61,216 nt of DNA from positions 1 through 61,216 of the forward strand of contig NZ_BAIZ01000020.1 of NCBI RefSeq assembly GCF_000613445.1, read 5' to 3'. The DNA comes from Hoylesella shahii DSM 15611 = JCM 12083 (lineage in GTDB: Bacteria; Bacteroidota; Bacteroidia; Bacteroidales; Bacteroidaceae). The stretch's first letter is position 1; every line of letters begins with the position of its first letter. The notes under the pieces were generated by a model. The model was not told the DNA's origin, made no database searches, and saw only the letters and a program-made list of their open reading frames with translations. Shown here piece by piece: positions 1-9,967 of the stretch. Made by a program: the position numbers and the translations under genes.

Positions 1-34
1 CCACATACTATTTTACTACCAGCTACATACTACT

Positions 35-490
35 TTACTCCTTTACTACATTTTCTATCAACGCAATTTTAATTTCGGTTGTAGCCATCGTTTGTCCCTC
101 GCATTCCACGATGGCAGAGGCCAAAGTCATGCCCATCACGTTTTCTTCTACGCGAATAGTGGTTTTGAGTTGTTGACCAACACGGGGCAAACGCATTACA
201 CGGAAGTTACGTATAGCACCGATAAAGCCCAGTTGCACCCCTCGTTTCAGCACATACTTGTTGTAAAAGCCTTGGCGTGCAGCGCATGTTTGTGCGATAT
301 TCTCCACCAATCCCTCAGCCGAGAGACAACCATCGTTGGTAAAAATGCCATCTTCGGGCACGGTATAGCCACAAGTGGTGGTGTCGTTGTCAAATCCCAG
401 CAAGCAATCCACCATCACAAACGGGGGCTGTTGGGGCAACAAGTCGCGCACATTCACTGCTTCGGGTTTTGGCATGTGGTTGTTGTCCAT
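35..490 (-). CDS. Hotdog-fold 3-hydroxyacyl-ACP dehydratase of aryl-polyene-type cluster
   Basis: A 151-aa protein of FabZ/ApeI-ApeP type that should dehydrate 3-hydroxyacyl-ACP during polyene chain growth in the cytoplasm. The FabZ-like opening LLPQQPPFVMVD (about residues 17-28) and the helix with SAEGLVENIAQ (about 57-67) are visible. The usual His of the LLPHR.PF opening is replaced by Gln, so catalysis or substrate range may differ from housekeeping FabZ. Its start overlaps the end of the acyltransferase gene by 37 bp, showing translational coupling; an internal Met at residue 6 is an alternative start. It is the last cluster gene inside the window, and the operon probably continues to the left. 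Family is secure, exact role inferred from neighbours. Confidence 0.75.
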   Translation of the reverse strand: MDNNHMPKPEAVNVRDLLPQQPPFVMVDCLLGFDNDTTTCGYTVPEDGIFTNDGCLSAEGLVENIAQTCAARQGFYNKYVLKRGVQLGFIGAIRNFRVMRLPRVGQQLKTTIRVEENVMGMTLASAIVECEGQTMATTEIKIALIENVVKE

Positions 491-1350
491 ATATTAAAGA
501 AGTTAAACCATTGTTCAGGATATTGTCTAACCACGTTCTCCAGTTCGTTAGCATAGGCCTGAGCCAGCAAGGCGATGCGTTCTTTTCGTGGTAAATGTGC
601 TTCAGGCATGGGCAACCGCTTCACCACAGCGTGATAACTACGCGTGCCAGTTTTCACCACTAGCACCACCAATGTGGGCACATCGCGTTGAATAACGGTG
701 GCAAACGGCCCCATAGGGAAAAGCGCTTCGGCACCAAAGAAGTTGCAAGGCACAGCTTTTTCCGAACCAAAACGCCTATCGGCCGTCATACTTAGAATCT
801 GTCCTGTGGTAAGCGCCTCGTTAATAGCAAAGAGATGGTTCATGCCATTGCCCACGGGCACCATTCGGATATTGGTTTTTCCAAACTGCTCTTGCCTGTT
901 TTCCATCACCGTTTGTGTTTCTTGACCAAACACCAACATGTAGATGCACTTGCTTTTTGCCACCAAGGTGTATCCGCCCATCTCGTAGTTGCCCACATGT
1001 GCGCTAAGCATGGCAAAGGCATCAGGGCCTTTTTCCAGTTCGTTATACAGCTCCAGGTTTTCGGTAGTGATGCGAAACGTTTTGCCTGCATAACGAGCAA
1101 AACGGTCTATCATTACCTGTCCGAAGCGATAATGATTTTTATAACACCACCAAAACGACTTACATGTGCCCCATCCCATGCGCTGGCGATAGAACCCATA
1201 GCTAGCTTTAAAGCCCTTACCGAAAAGCATATAGAACGGCACAACCACAGCCACACCCATATAATAGATGTGAAGCGAGAGGAAGCGAAAGCAGTTTATG
1301 AGCTGCTGTTGCATCCATCGGTTGCCGTCTGTTCGTCCTTGCCATTCCAT
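454..1350 (-). CDS. LpxL/HtrB-like lysophospholipid acyltransferase
   Basis: A 298-aa membrane-associated acyltransferase of the lipid A biosynthesis (LpxL/HtrB) family. The catalytic HX4E motif is seen in SAHVGNYEMGG, with a hydrophobic N-terminal segment (HIYYMGVAVVVPFYMLFG, about residues 27-44) as membrane anchor. In aryl polyene and flexirubin clusters such enzymes are thought to attach the polyene acyl chain to a lipid carrier; that role here is inference from context. It lies 20 bp after the acyl carrier protein gene and overlaps the dehydratase gene, so the three are almost certainly co-transcribed. Confidence 0.8.
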   Translation of the reverse strand: MEWQGRTDGNRWMQQQLINCFRFLSLHIYYMGVAVVVPFYMLFGKGFKASYGFYRQRMGWGTCKSFWWCYKNHYRFGQVMIDRFARYAGKTFRITTENLELYNELEKGPDAFAMLSAHVGNYEMGGYTLVAKSKCIYMLVFGQETQTVMENRQEQFGKTNIRMVPVGNGMNHLFAINEALTTGQILSMTADRRFGSEKAVPCNFFGAEALFPMGPFATVIQRDVPTLVVLVVKTGTRSYHAVVKRLPMPEAHLPRKERIALLAQAYANELENVVRQYPEQWFNFFNIWTTTTCQNPKQ

Positions 1351-1370
1351 ATCAGCTACGGAGATAGCCT

Positions 1371-1625
1371 TTAGGCGTTGTTCACTTTGCTTTCTATATA
1401 GTCGCAGAATTGTCCCAGTGTTGTAATACCAGCCATTTCTTCGGGTTTAATCTTAAAACCGAACTTCTTTTCCACGATAACCACAATGTCAACGAAGTCT
1501 AAGCTGTCGATACCTAGGTCGTCTTTGAGCTTTCCTTCGGGAACAATTTTTTCTTCATCAATTTCCAAATCTTCGATAAGGAATTCTCTTACTTTCTCTT
1601 CGATTTCTTGTCTTGACATATTCAT
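1371..1625 (-). CDS. Acyl carrier protein of the polyene cluster
   Basis: An 84-aa acidic carrier protein. The phosphopantetheine attachment motif GIDSLDFVD places the modified Ser at residue 41. It carries growing acyl chains between the ketosynthase, ketoreductase and dehydratase encoded alongside it. It is a dedicated ACP rather than the housekeeping AcpP, judged only from its location inside the cluster between methyltransferase and acyltransferase genes. An alternative start at Met3 is possible. Spacing to the acyltransferase is 20 bp and to the upstream methyltransferase about 60 bp. Confidence 0.9.
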   Translation of the reverse strand: MNMSRQEIEEKVREFLIEDLEIDEEKIVPEGKLKDDLGIDSLDFVDIVVIVEKKFGFKIKPEEMAGITTLGQFCDYIESKVNNA

Positions 1626-1688
1626 TTGTATATAATAGTTGTTCGTTAATAAATAATTTAAATGTTGTTGCTATTGTTGTGTGGGTTT

Positions 1689-2781
1689 TTAGGGTTTCAT
1701 CACTTCCAAAATGCTGTGTCCTCGGCCCACTCCGTCGTGTGTATGCACCACCTTCAGCCCAGCTTTTTCAATTAGTCTAGCCATGTCTTCGCTGTGATAC
1801 ATTTTCGAATTGCCATTGGCCAAGGCTGTAAAGTACACACTGGTCATGGTTAGGCACAGAGCAGTGGTTTCGTAACGTTGCCTATCCCAGAATGTTTCCA
1901 TGATAAACAGCCTTGTTTGAGGGTTCATCACGCTGCCGCCTTTTGCAGAATGGCCACGATTTGCGCTTCAGAGAAGCAGTCAAGAAACTGACTCATCATA
2001 TCACGTCCCATTCACCTTGTGGCAGTTTGGTGTTTTCGTCTAGCATATTAGCAGGATAATCGCCAATGCGTTCGGCTCCAGGCTTGCCTTGAATGTTGTT
2101 GCGCATCATGCCAATTTGGCCAGGAAGGTCAACGATTGTAACCTGTACATTGTTAGAATGGTTAACACATCTCAAAGCAAAGCGGCCTGTATTGCCACCC
2201 ACGTCCATGAGTTGTTGTGGATTATGAGCGAAAACGATTTTCAAAGCCTCGTCGAACGAGTGGTCACTATAAAAGTGGTCGAATCCAAACCAGCTTTTTT
2301 GCACGTCTTCGGGCAGTTGAGAAAGGCCCTCGTATATTGTTGGCCACGAGCCTAAGGTTTTGAGTCCTTCGGGTTTTTCGTTTTTCAACGCCTCTTCAAG
2401 GTAGAACAATCCGCGATAGTTAACATCGTGATTGAAGTCCATATTCACACGAGTAGAATCATCGGTGAGCAAAAACCAGCCCGTTTTCGAGAGCGAGAAG
2501 CGGCCTGTTTCTTCGTCAACCAGCACAGTTCCTATCGACAACGAGGCCTCAACCAATATTTTAATGGTGTAAGCCGATAGTTTGGTGCGCTCTACTAGTT
2601 CGTCTTGCGTTAGTCCGTCTTGGTTATCGCGCAGCAAATCAAGAATACCGAACTTCACCATTAGACGCGAAACTTGAAACACCATGGGTGCCCACGCGAT
2701 GAATTGTGCTAAACGTTGCGCCTCGCCAGCCGACATGTGTTCTTGGCAATACTTCTTAGATAATGCGGGAAAGAGATGCAT
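1689..2781 (-). CDS. SAM-dependent O-methyltransferase (COMT-like), two frame breaks
   Basis: A class I methyltransferase of the family-2 O-methyltransferase type, about 364 aa once two frame breaks are repaired. The N-terminal winged-helix dimerisation region (about 40-95: FGILDLLRDN...LTQDELVERTKLS) is followed by SAM motif I, DVGGNTGR (residues 193-200). The first reading frame stops after GEWDVI near 1997; the sequence continues in other frames as MSQFLDCFSEAQIVAILQ and then, after a second break near 1931, as MNPQTRLFIMETFWDRQ to the end. Each break is repaired by one extra G, and the repaired span is a multiple of three. In aryl polyene clusters such enzymes methylate the aromatic head group; this substrate is inference. 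Confidence 0.75.
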
Positions 2782-2982
2782 AATATTGTTATTTAGTTAA
2801 CAGGTTTCTTAGTTTTGAGGTTAACAAGGGGGGTTAGAGCCATTGGGCAGCAAGCCAATGCCTAGCTTTCATGCTGTGTGCGACGGCCCTTTGGCAGTAT
2901 ATTTAAAGGTATGCGAATAAGCTTTACACCTATATAATAGGCTCAAGGCGTAGCAATGCACGCCCAGAGCCAAGATATAGAG

Positions 2983-3552
2983 TTATTTTTTCTTGCAAGC
3001 CTTCTTCAAACACTTCACCGAGCGCGCGGCCAGTTTATAAAAGATGTTTGCCAGTCGTTTTGATTCGGTGTATTGGCTACCGCTCGACACATCTTCAACC
3101 TGCAGTTTCGATACCTCTTTATTGCCTTCGTAAATCAGCACATCGCAGTTTAAGTGAGCATCACCCGAACCAAGCCCAATCACCACAGCCAGTGCGGCGT
3201 TACCTAGATGCAGTTTTTTCATCTTCACAACAAGGCGCAGCGGTGTGGCATCAGCTTTATCGGCAGTGGCCTGCAGCGTCCCTTTGTTAGATGCATTCCA
3301 TTTTTCGGCAAACTGGTTCAAGCACAAATCCATGTCGTTTTTCCAGTCGGCTACATTTTTCTCGCCCTTATCTTTAAGATATTGCATGTAGGGTTTGCCC
3401 TCAATCATGAGGTCGTTGTAGTCAAGTTCCACCACACACGTGCGTTTATCGTTAACGATGCAGGCGTCGCCCTTTTGAAAAATCACTTCGCTATCGGCCA
3501 TTGCCTTCGACGTCAAGGCTAACATGGCCAGCGCCATTAAAAGATGTTTCAT
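2983..3552 (-). CDS. Secreted hypothetical protein within polyene cluster
   Basis: A 189-aa protein with a clear signal peptide (MKHLLMALAMLALTSKAMA, cleavage likely after AMA), so it is exported to the periplasm or outer membrane. The mature part has several cysteines, a short hydrophobic stretch (NAALAVVIGLGSG, about 128-140) and a very basic C-terminus (KCLKKACKKK). I do not recognise a named family. It lies between the ketosynthase and methyltransferase genes, about 90 bp from the former and 200 bp from the latter. Such small exported proteins are common in these clusters, where a part in export or anchoring of the pigment is suspected; that is inference. Confidence 0.65.
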   Translation of the reverse strand: MKHLLMALAMLALTSKAMADSEVIFQKGDACIVNDKRTCVVELDYNDLMIEGKPYMQYLKDKGEKNVADWKNDMDLCLNQFAEKWNASNKGTLQATADKADATPLRLVVKMKKLHLGNAALAVVIGLGSGDAHLNCDVLIYEGNKEVSKLQVEDVSSGSQYTESKRLANIFYKLAARSVKCLKKACKKK

Positions 3553-3640
3553 ATTGATTATCTATTGTTTTGTGTCACTACTGAGCGCCTTAGGCACTTA
3601 CATAGCAGATATTTTGCTTGGCTAAAAACCTCGTGTTCTA

Positions 3641-4858
3641 TTATTTTTTTATCACCAGAGCGCTGTTTGTGCCGCCAAAGCCAAACGAATTGCTCAACAC
3701 GGTGTTAACCTGAGTGTCGATGCGGTGAGTGGCGAGGCGCAGTTTCTCCGAGTGTTCGTCGGGATTTTCAAAGTTGATATTAGGAGCTACAAATCCGCCT
3801 TGCATCATCAAGATGGAGTAAACCACCTCGCTAGCGCCAGCCATCCAGCATTCGTGTCCCGTCATTCCTTTAGTAGAGCTAATCCAGGGCATGTGTTGGC
3901 CAAACAAGCGGTCGAGTGCCAGCGCCTCAAACATATCGCCTTGCGGTGTGGATGTGGCATGAGCGTTAACATAATCAATATCGGCAGGCGAGAGGTTAGC
4001 ATCTGTTAGGGCGCGAGTCATGGCTCTAACCGAGCCTTCATCGCTGGGTTGTGATATGCCACCGCCATTGCTTGAGAAGCCATAGCCCACCACTTCGCAC
4101 AAGATATTGGCGCCACGCGCCACGGCATGGTCGTAATCTTCGAGCACCAAAGCAGCAGCACCGCCACTGGGGATAAGTCCATCGCGGTCGCGATCGAAGG
4201 GTCTTGAGGCCCGTTGTGGGTCGTCCATTCGCATAGAGAAAGCACCCAAGGCATCAAAAGTGGCCATCGAATACACGTTCACCTCTTGTGCACCGCCGCA
4301 CAACACCATTTCTTGCAGTCCTTGTTTAATCATCATATAGCCCAAACCCACCGAGTGGCTACCGCTTGCACACGCTGCGCTAACGGTGAAATTGATGCCT
4401 CTAAGATGGAAAATGGTGCTTAGGTTCATCGTAACCGTTGAGTTCATGGCTTGGAAGATGTATCCCGAACCCAGCAATTGCGAGTCGTGTTTCTCGTTCA
4501 TAATAGCAGCAGCCTCGATAACTGGCGTTGAAGAAGAGTCGTTTCCGAAGATACATCCCACCTCGTTAGCCAACAAATATTCATCGTCTACGCCTGCCAT
4601 GCCAAACGCTTCACGACTAGCCATGAAAGCATATTCGCCCTCTTCGGGTAGTCCCACGCGCAAACGGCGGTCGAGCAAGCCCTTCAACACGGGTCGTTCC
4701 ACGATGCCTGTTAGTGCACTTTGGTATCCGTAGGTAAGTCGAGCCTCATCAATGCCAATGCCCGATTGGCCAGCACGCAATGCGGCTGTTGTCTCTTCGG
4801 TGTTTTTTCCCAAGCATCCCCAAACGCCGATGCCTGTTATTGCTACTCTTTTTTGCAT
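3641..4858 (-). CDS. Beta-ketoacyl-ACP synthase (KAS II/FabF-like)
   Basis: A 405-aa condensing enzyme extending the polyene chain with malonyl-ACP units. The catalytic triad is intact: Cys163 in SAACASGSHS, His300 in NAHATSTPQGD and His335 in KGMTGHECW, with Lys330 also present. The glycine-rich C-terminal SNSFGFGGTNSALV is typical of KAS enzymes. It shows the FabF fold and length, but the unusual CWMAGA after the second His suggests a cluster-specific synthase rather than housekeeping FabF. It lies about 220 bp downstream of the ketoreductase gene on the same strand. Confidence 0.88.
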   Translation of the reverse strand: MQKRVAITGIGVWGCLGKNTEETTAALRAGQSGIGIDEARLTYGYQSALTGIVERPVLKGLLDRRLRVGLPEEGEYAFMASREAFGMAGVDDEYLLANEVGCIFGNDSSSTPVIEAAAIMNEKHDSQLLGSGYIFQAMNSTVTMNLSTIFHLRGINFTVSAACASGSHSVGLGYMMIKQGLQEMVLCGGAQEVNVYSMATFDALGAFSMRMDDPQRASRPFDRDRDGLIPSGGAAALVLEDYDHAVARGANILCEVVGYGFSSNGGGISQPSDEGSVRAMTRALTDANLSPADIDYVNAHATSTPQGDMFEALALDRLFGQHMPWISSTKGMTGHECWMAGASEVVYSILMMQGGFVAPNINFENPDEHSEKLRLATHRIDTQVNTVLSNSFGFGGTNSALVIKK

Positions 4859-5044
4859 TTTATATTATATTAAAGAAAGCCTCATCCAACGTCTCTTCAA
4901 AGAGAGGGCCGTGTAATGTGCCTTGTTTATTCATATTGTGTCGTCATCACTTTCCCCTTACATAGGGAAGCCTTTCGACTTTAAACGTTTTAGAGGAAAC
5001 ATCTCAACATATTGCCGCCAATGCTTAAATAGGCTAATCACTCT

Positions 5045-5076
5045 CCTCTCCCTTGGAGAGGGGGCGGGGAGTGAGG
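5045..5076 (+). repeat. GC-rich palindromic repeat, copy 1
   Basis: A short palindrome built on CTCTCCCTTGGAGAGGG with the tail GGCGGGGAGTGAGG. It is the reverse-orientation member of a seven-copy family in this window and lies a few bases beyond the stop codon of the ketoreductase gene (stop at 5081). A transcript would fold into a stable hairpin, so it may protect the 3' end or slow RNA polymerase. Confidence 0.8.
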
Positions 5077-5080
5077 TCTT

Positions 5081-5803
5081 TTACAATCCTCCCGTAATGG
5101 CGATGGCTTCACCAGTGATGTAAGCCGCTCCATCCGATGCCAAGAAGGCCACCAATGCAGCCACCTCTTCGGCCTTACCAAAGCGTTTCATGGGCACCAA
5201 TTTTTTCAGTTCGTCTTGGTTTAGGTCGCCCGTCATATCGCTTTCTATAAAACCTGGTGCCACGGCATTCACCGTAACCTTGCGTGCAGCCACCTCTTGA
5301 GCCAATGCTTTTGTAGCTCCGATAAGTGCAGCCTTAGCGGCCGAATAGTTTACTTGGCCAGCCATACCCTTCAATCCCGACACAGACGAGATGTTAATCA
5401 CACGTCCATGGCGGTGGGTAATCATATCTTTGAGCAAGCGACGTGTAAGGTGGAAAAATCCGTTGAGCGATGTATTCACCACGCTTTCCCACTCATCGTT
5501 TTGCATAAACACCATCAGGTTGTCGCGCCTAATACCAGCATTGTTTACCAACACATCAATATAGTCGTCGGGATGGCGCTGTTGCCAATCGGCTACAGCC
5601 TGTTCGATGGCCTCGGGTTGAGCCACATCAAACTGCAATAGCTCTGCATTACCGCCCTCGGCAACAATTTGTTCAAGTGTTTGTTGTGCAGCCTCGTGGT
5701 TGTTAAGGTAGTTAATCACCACGGCATAGCCCTCTTGGGCCATCTTGATAGCTATAGCTCGCCCTATTCCGCGCGATGCCCCTGTTATCAAAGCGTATTT
5801 CAT
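5081..5803 (-). CDS. fabG: 3-oxoacyl-ACP reductase, FabG-like SDR
   Basis: A 240-aa short-chain dehydrogenase/reductase that should reduce 3-ketoacyl-ACP using NADPH. Visible motifs are the cofactor loop TGASRGIG (7-14), NNAG (87-90) and the catalytic Ser140, Tyr153 and Lys157 (YSAAK). The length is normal for FabG. It is the first gene of the minus-strand polyene cluster, with a good -7 promoter element about 55 bp upstream. The name denotes the enzyme class; it may be the cluster paralogue and not the housekeeping FabG. Confidence 0.88.
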   Translation of the reverse strand: MKYALITGASRGIGRAIAIKMAQEGYAVVINYLNNHEAAQQTLEQIVAEGGNAELLQFDVAQPEAIEQAVADWQQRHPDDYIDVLVNNAGIRRDNLMVFMQNDEWESVVNTSLNGFFHLTRRLLKDMITHRHGRVINISSVSGLKGMAGQVNYSAAKAALIGATKALAQEVAARKVTVNAVAPGFIESDMTGDLNQDELKKLVPMKRFGKAEEVAALVAFLASDGAAYITGEAIAITGGL

Positions 5804-5856
5804 TTAGCCTTACTTTTCAAATTATTAGTCTAACCAATAGGTTTCTATTTAGCTTG

Positions 5857-5864
5857 CAAAGTTA
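5857..5864 (-). promoter_or_regulatory. Bacteroidetes -7 promoter element for the polyene cluster
   Basis: On the minus strand this reads TAACTTTG, a perfect match to the Bacteroidetes -7 consensus TAnnTTTG, about 54 bp upstream of the ketoreductase start. A -33 TTG at the usual spacing is not clear, so the call rests on the -7 box and position. Confidence 0.6.
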
Positions 5865-6117
5865 AGTATATTTTTGCGAAATACTATACTATTTGATTAT
5901 TATATTAGGTGTGGAGCTCATAATTTAGGTGAATTAGAAGTGGCTTAGCAAACCCTATCCACCCATTGTTTTTGTCCTTGAGGCAAGATTTATTTGTTGG
6001 GGATAGTGTGTTTCAACTCAAATCAGCCTAACACCGAATTGAGTTGAAATGCAGAAAAGTAAAAGCAGCGAAACCATTTACACGGCTTTTTAAACAGCAT
6101 CTGTAGGGTTATGCGCG

Positions 6118-6158
6118 GTACAAAATAGCTTGTAGTGACGCTACAAGCTATCTTGTAC
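6118..6158. terminator. Strong hairpin in the mutS/fabG gap, probable terminator
   Basis: Arms 6118-6135 and 6141-6158 pair over 18 positions with one mismatch (AGCTTGTAG / CTACAAGCT at the core) around a 5-nt loop TGACG. A second stem, TTTCAACTCAA / TTGAGTTGAAA, lies at 6011-6021 and 6039-6049. Both are downstream of mutS and upstream of the polyene promoter. There is no long U-tract, so factor-independent termination is likely but not certain. Nothing else is seen in the rest of the 5865-6214 gap. Confidence 0.55.
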
Positions 6159-6214
6159 TTTCTTATTGCCACAAAATGGTAGAGTATTGGCCAAAAACAA
6201 AGAATACAATGACC

Positions 6215-8838
6215 TTATCCGCCCACTATTTTTTTAATATCGTTCAGTTTATTGAGTGCCTCCATGGGGGTGAGATTGTTGATATCAAGTCCCAAAATCT
6301 CGTCGCGAATTTGCGAAAGCACGGGGTCGTCTAGTTGGAAGAAGCTTAATTGCATGCCTTCTCTACTCTCATCCAGATGCTTAACACTGGGTTTGCCCAC
6401 CGTTCCGCCCACTTGTGCATTGTCGGCTTCAAGCTGTTTGAGCACGGTGTTGGCCCTTTTCACGATGCTTTTGGGCATTCCAGCGATGTCGGCCACGTGT
6501 ATACCAAACGAGTGTTCGCTACCTCCGCGTTCCAATCGTCGCATGAAGATAATCTTACCATCCACTTCTTTCACGCTCACATTGAAATTTTTGATGCGTT
6601 TGAAGTTCTTTTCCATCTCGTTGAGTTCGTGATAGTGGGTGGCAAAGAGTGTTCGGGCGCGCGCTTTAGGCTGTTCGTGCAAGTATTCCACAATGGCCCA
6701 GGCAATACTTATGCCGTCGTAGGTGGATGTTCCACGGCCCAACTCGTCGAAAAGCACCAGCGAACGGGGCGATACATTGTTGAGAATGTTCGAGGCCTCG
6801 GTCATTTCTACCATAAAAGTAGACTCGCCCTGGGCTATATTGTCGCTAGCTCCCACACGTGTAAATATCTTATCGACCAATCCCACGCGTGCACTTTCGG
6901 CCGGAACGAAACATCCCACCTGGGCCAGAAGCACGATAAGCGCTGTTTGGCGTAGCAAAGCCGACTTACCGGCCATGTTGGGACCAGTGATAATGATGAT
7001 TTGTTGGCGTTCGGTGTCGAGCAGAATATCATTGGGCACGTAGTGTTCGCCGGGTGGAAGTTGGGTTTCGATAACAGGATGTCGGCCTTGGCGTATGTCC
7101 AGAGCATCGCTATCTTCAATCACGGGGCGCACATATCGGTTTTCTTCGGCCGTTTTGGCAAAACTAAGTAGGCAGTCGAGTCGTGCCACCACGTTGGCAT
7201 TGATTTGAATTTGAGGGATAAACTCTTGTGTGGCAGCGATAAGTTCGTTGAAAAGACGTTCTTCAAGCGATTGAATTTTCTCATCGGCGCCCAATATTCT
7301 TTCCTCGTATTCTTTAAGTTCTTGCGTGATATAGCGTTCGGCTTGGGCCAAAGTTTGCTTACGCACCCACTCTTCGGGCACTTTATCTTTATAGGTGTTG
7401 CGCACTTCGAGGTAGTAGCCAAACACGTTGTTGTAGCCAATTTTTAGACTACTGATGCCAGTAGCCTCGGCTTCGCGCTGCTGAATGTCGATAAGGAAGT
7501 CGCGCCCGCCACGCGAGATGTTGCGCAGTTCGTCGAGTTCGGGGCAAAATCCCTCGGCAATAACGTTGCCGCGGTTCACCACCAGGGGTGGGTCGGGTTG
7601 TATTTCGTGTTCAATTCGGTCGCGCAGACTTTCGCAAAGGTTCATTTGTTCGCCTATTTGGCGTATCGTTTCGTTCTCCGCTTCAAGGCAAGCAATCTTT
7701 AAAGGCTGAATAGCTTGCAGTGCATTTTTGAGTTGAACCATCTCGCGAGGCGACACACGTCCAACGGCAACCTTCGAGATAATGCGTTCGAGATCGCCAA
7801 TTCGGTGCAGCTGTTCGTCGAGAAGTGCGCGAAAATCGGGGTAACGAAAGATGTAATCCACCACATCTAGCGTTGTTCGATGGGTTTTACCTCTTTAAGT
7901 GGGAACACCAGCCATCGTCTTAGCAAGCGTCCACCCATGGCAGTAACGGTGCGGTCTACCACATTGAGCAGCGAAGCGCCATCTTCTTGCATGGGTTGAA
8001 TCAGTTCGAGCGAGCGAATGGTGAACTTATCCAGTCGCACATAGCGGTCTTCCTCAATAAGGGCGAGGGCTGTAATGTGTGCGATATTGTTGTGTTGCGT
8101 AATCTCAAGATATTGCATAATGGCGCCAGCAGCCACCACCCCACTTTGTACATGCTCCACACCAAAGCCTTTAAGGTTTTTTGTTCCAAAGTGTTTAAGC
8201 AATTTTTGTCGAGCCGTTTGTTCGGTAAACACCCAATCATCGAGTTCGAACACACAATGTTTGTTACCAAAATAGCGCTCAAAGTCTTTTTTATGTGTGC
8301 GTTCGTAGAGCACTTCTTTAGGTGCAAAGCTTCCTAGCAGCTTCTCCACATAGTCGAACGAGCCTTGCCCTGTGATAAATTCGCCAGTAGAAATATCGAG
8401 AAAAGCCACACCGCAGGCCGTTTTACCGAAGTGCACAGCAGCCAAAAAATTGTTTTCTTTGTAATTTAGAACGGTGTCGCCCATGGCTACACCCGGCGTA
8501 ACCAGTTCGGTAATACCACGTTTAACGAGCGTTTTCGTTAGTTTAGGGTCTTCCAATTGGTCGCAGATGGCCACGCGTTTGCCAGCTCTAATGAGCTTAG
8601 GCAGATAGGTATCAAGGGCATGATGGGGGAAACCAGCCATCTCAGTGGCATCGCTATTGCCTTTGTTGTTGCGCTTAGTGAGTGTAATTCCTAGCACGCG
8701 AGCAGCCTCAACGGCATCTTCGCTGTAGGTTTCGTAGAAGTCGCCACAACGGAAAAGCAACAAGGCATCAGGATGTTTGGCCTTGAAAGAATAAAATTGC
8801 TTCATCATGGGGGTTAACCCCTGATCGTTTTGCGCCAT
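6215..8838 (-). CDS. mutS: DNA mismatch repair protein MutS, one frame break
   Basis: The mismatch-recognition ATPase, about 874 aa when repaired. The N-terminal part has the mismatch-binding F-x-E motif in GDFYETY (about residues 34-40). The C-terminal part has Walker A GPNMAGKS, the [12 protein letters not shown] signature (Walker B) and FATHYHEL. Near 7870 the first frame stops after KPIEQR; the family sequence (LDVVDY...[10 protein letters not shown]) continues at once in another frame. One extra C, turning CTAG into CCTAG, restores the full protein. If real, the break would produce a mutator; since many other genes show the same kind of break, a consensus error is more likely. It is expected to work with MutL in the cytoplasm. 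Confidence 0.9.
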
Positions 8839-8965
8839 TGTATTGATTGGGTTTGAGTGAACTATTTGTTTAGTAATGGGGTAAGCAGGGTTTGGATGGC
8901 AGAATATTTAGGATGCCTTGCATAGCTAGAAAACCTATTAGAAGCTAAAAACCTATCGCCACTAT

Positions 8966-9778
8966 CTAGTTAACCTCAGACGAAACAGCGCCTCTCAAGC
9001 CCTTCATACCCACAACGTAAGCCTTAGCCGAACCAAATTTCAGGTTCATATCAATGCGCACGGGCACGTGGTTAGCATCGTCGGTAACAAAGAATCGAGC
9101 AATCTCTCTGGGTTTACTATTTGGTTTGCGTTCGATGTAAGCCAGTTCAAGGCAGCGATATTTAATTTTGTTATCGGCCTTCACTGTAGTTTTGCCGTTA
9201 TAGCGTAGCACAGCGGGTATAAACTCATCGCCTTCGGCCACGGTAAAGGGAATTTCGTTGCCGTTTTTCCATCCTTCGGGGTTGAACGAACGCGCCCTCA
9301 AGAAGATGTTCATCATGTCGAACACACACTCTTCTAGCGTTTTGTTACCCCAAAAGTGGTTGCCATCGTGATACTGGCGATGCTGTTTGATATGGCATTT
9401 GCCATCGGCATAACTGTAATACACCTCGTCTACGGTGTAACGACTGCCTTCGTGCGCTCCTTTTCGATAGTAAAGGGGAGCCATATCCAAAGAAGAATAA
9501 CACAGAAGTGTATCGCGAAGTATGAAAAAATTGTCTACTTTGCTGTTGCCACGCGTGATAAGACTGCCACGATAGGCGGGTTTGCCGTTATAAAGACTTT
9601 GAACCACCGACATTGATGCAGTGCCAGCCTTTACCCAAATAAACTTCCAGTTGAAGTAAAGGTTATAAGTAAGAAACTCTCCCGACTTAAATGCGGTGTT
9701 GCGAAACGTGCATTGTGCTTGCGATTGAGTCGCCACAAGAAACAGGGCGAGCATCAAAATCAACTTTATCTTCTTCAT
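8966..9778 (-). CDS. Exported DUF3108-type protein
   Basis: A 270-aa protein with a signal peptide (MKKIKLILMLALFLVATQSQA), so periplasmic or outer-membrane facing. The mature part opens with FKSGEFLTYNLYFNWKFIWV and has later stretches (PVRIDMNLKFGSAKAYVVGMKG) matching DUF3108 proteins, which are beta-rich and of unknown function. It sits between mutS and a large Ig-like lipoprotein on the same strand, with gaps of about 130 and 190 bp. I assign the family from memory of its pattern and propose no reaction. Confidence 0.7.
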   Translation of the reverse strand: MKKIKLILMLALFLVATQSQAQCTFRNTAFKSGEFLTYNLYFNWKFIWVKAGTASMSVVQSLYNGKPAYRGSLITRGNSKVDNFFILRDTLLCYSSLDMAPLYYRKGAHEGSRYTVDEVYYSYADGKCHIKQHRQYHDGNHFWGNKTLEECVFDMMNIFLRARSFNPEGWKNGNEIPFTVAEGDEFIPAVLRYNGKTTVKADNKIKYRCLELAYIERKPNSKPREIARFFVTDDANHVPVRIDMNLKFGSAKAYVVGMKGLRGAVSSEVN

Positions 9779-9967
9779 CTCGTTTTTTCTTTTTATGCGA
9801 TATGCTAGTGGTTTTACACGGGCATACGCGGGTTATGACATGAGAGAAGGCGCGAGGCCTTCACTTTGCGCGTTGGTTTTGTTAGGGGTTAGGGCCACGA
9901 GGCGAGGCGATGTACTTGTGCAAATGGCGTTGGATGCCTATTAGTGATGTGTAAGCGACAAAGCTTA

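Noticed and set aside
6215..8838. Two separate mutS-like genes
   Set aside because: The two frames meet within a few bases at a conserved position and together give one normal-length MutS.
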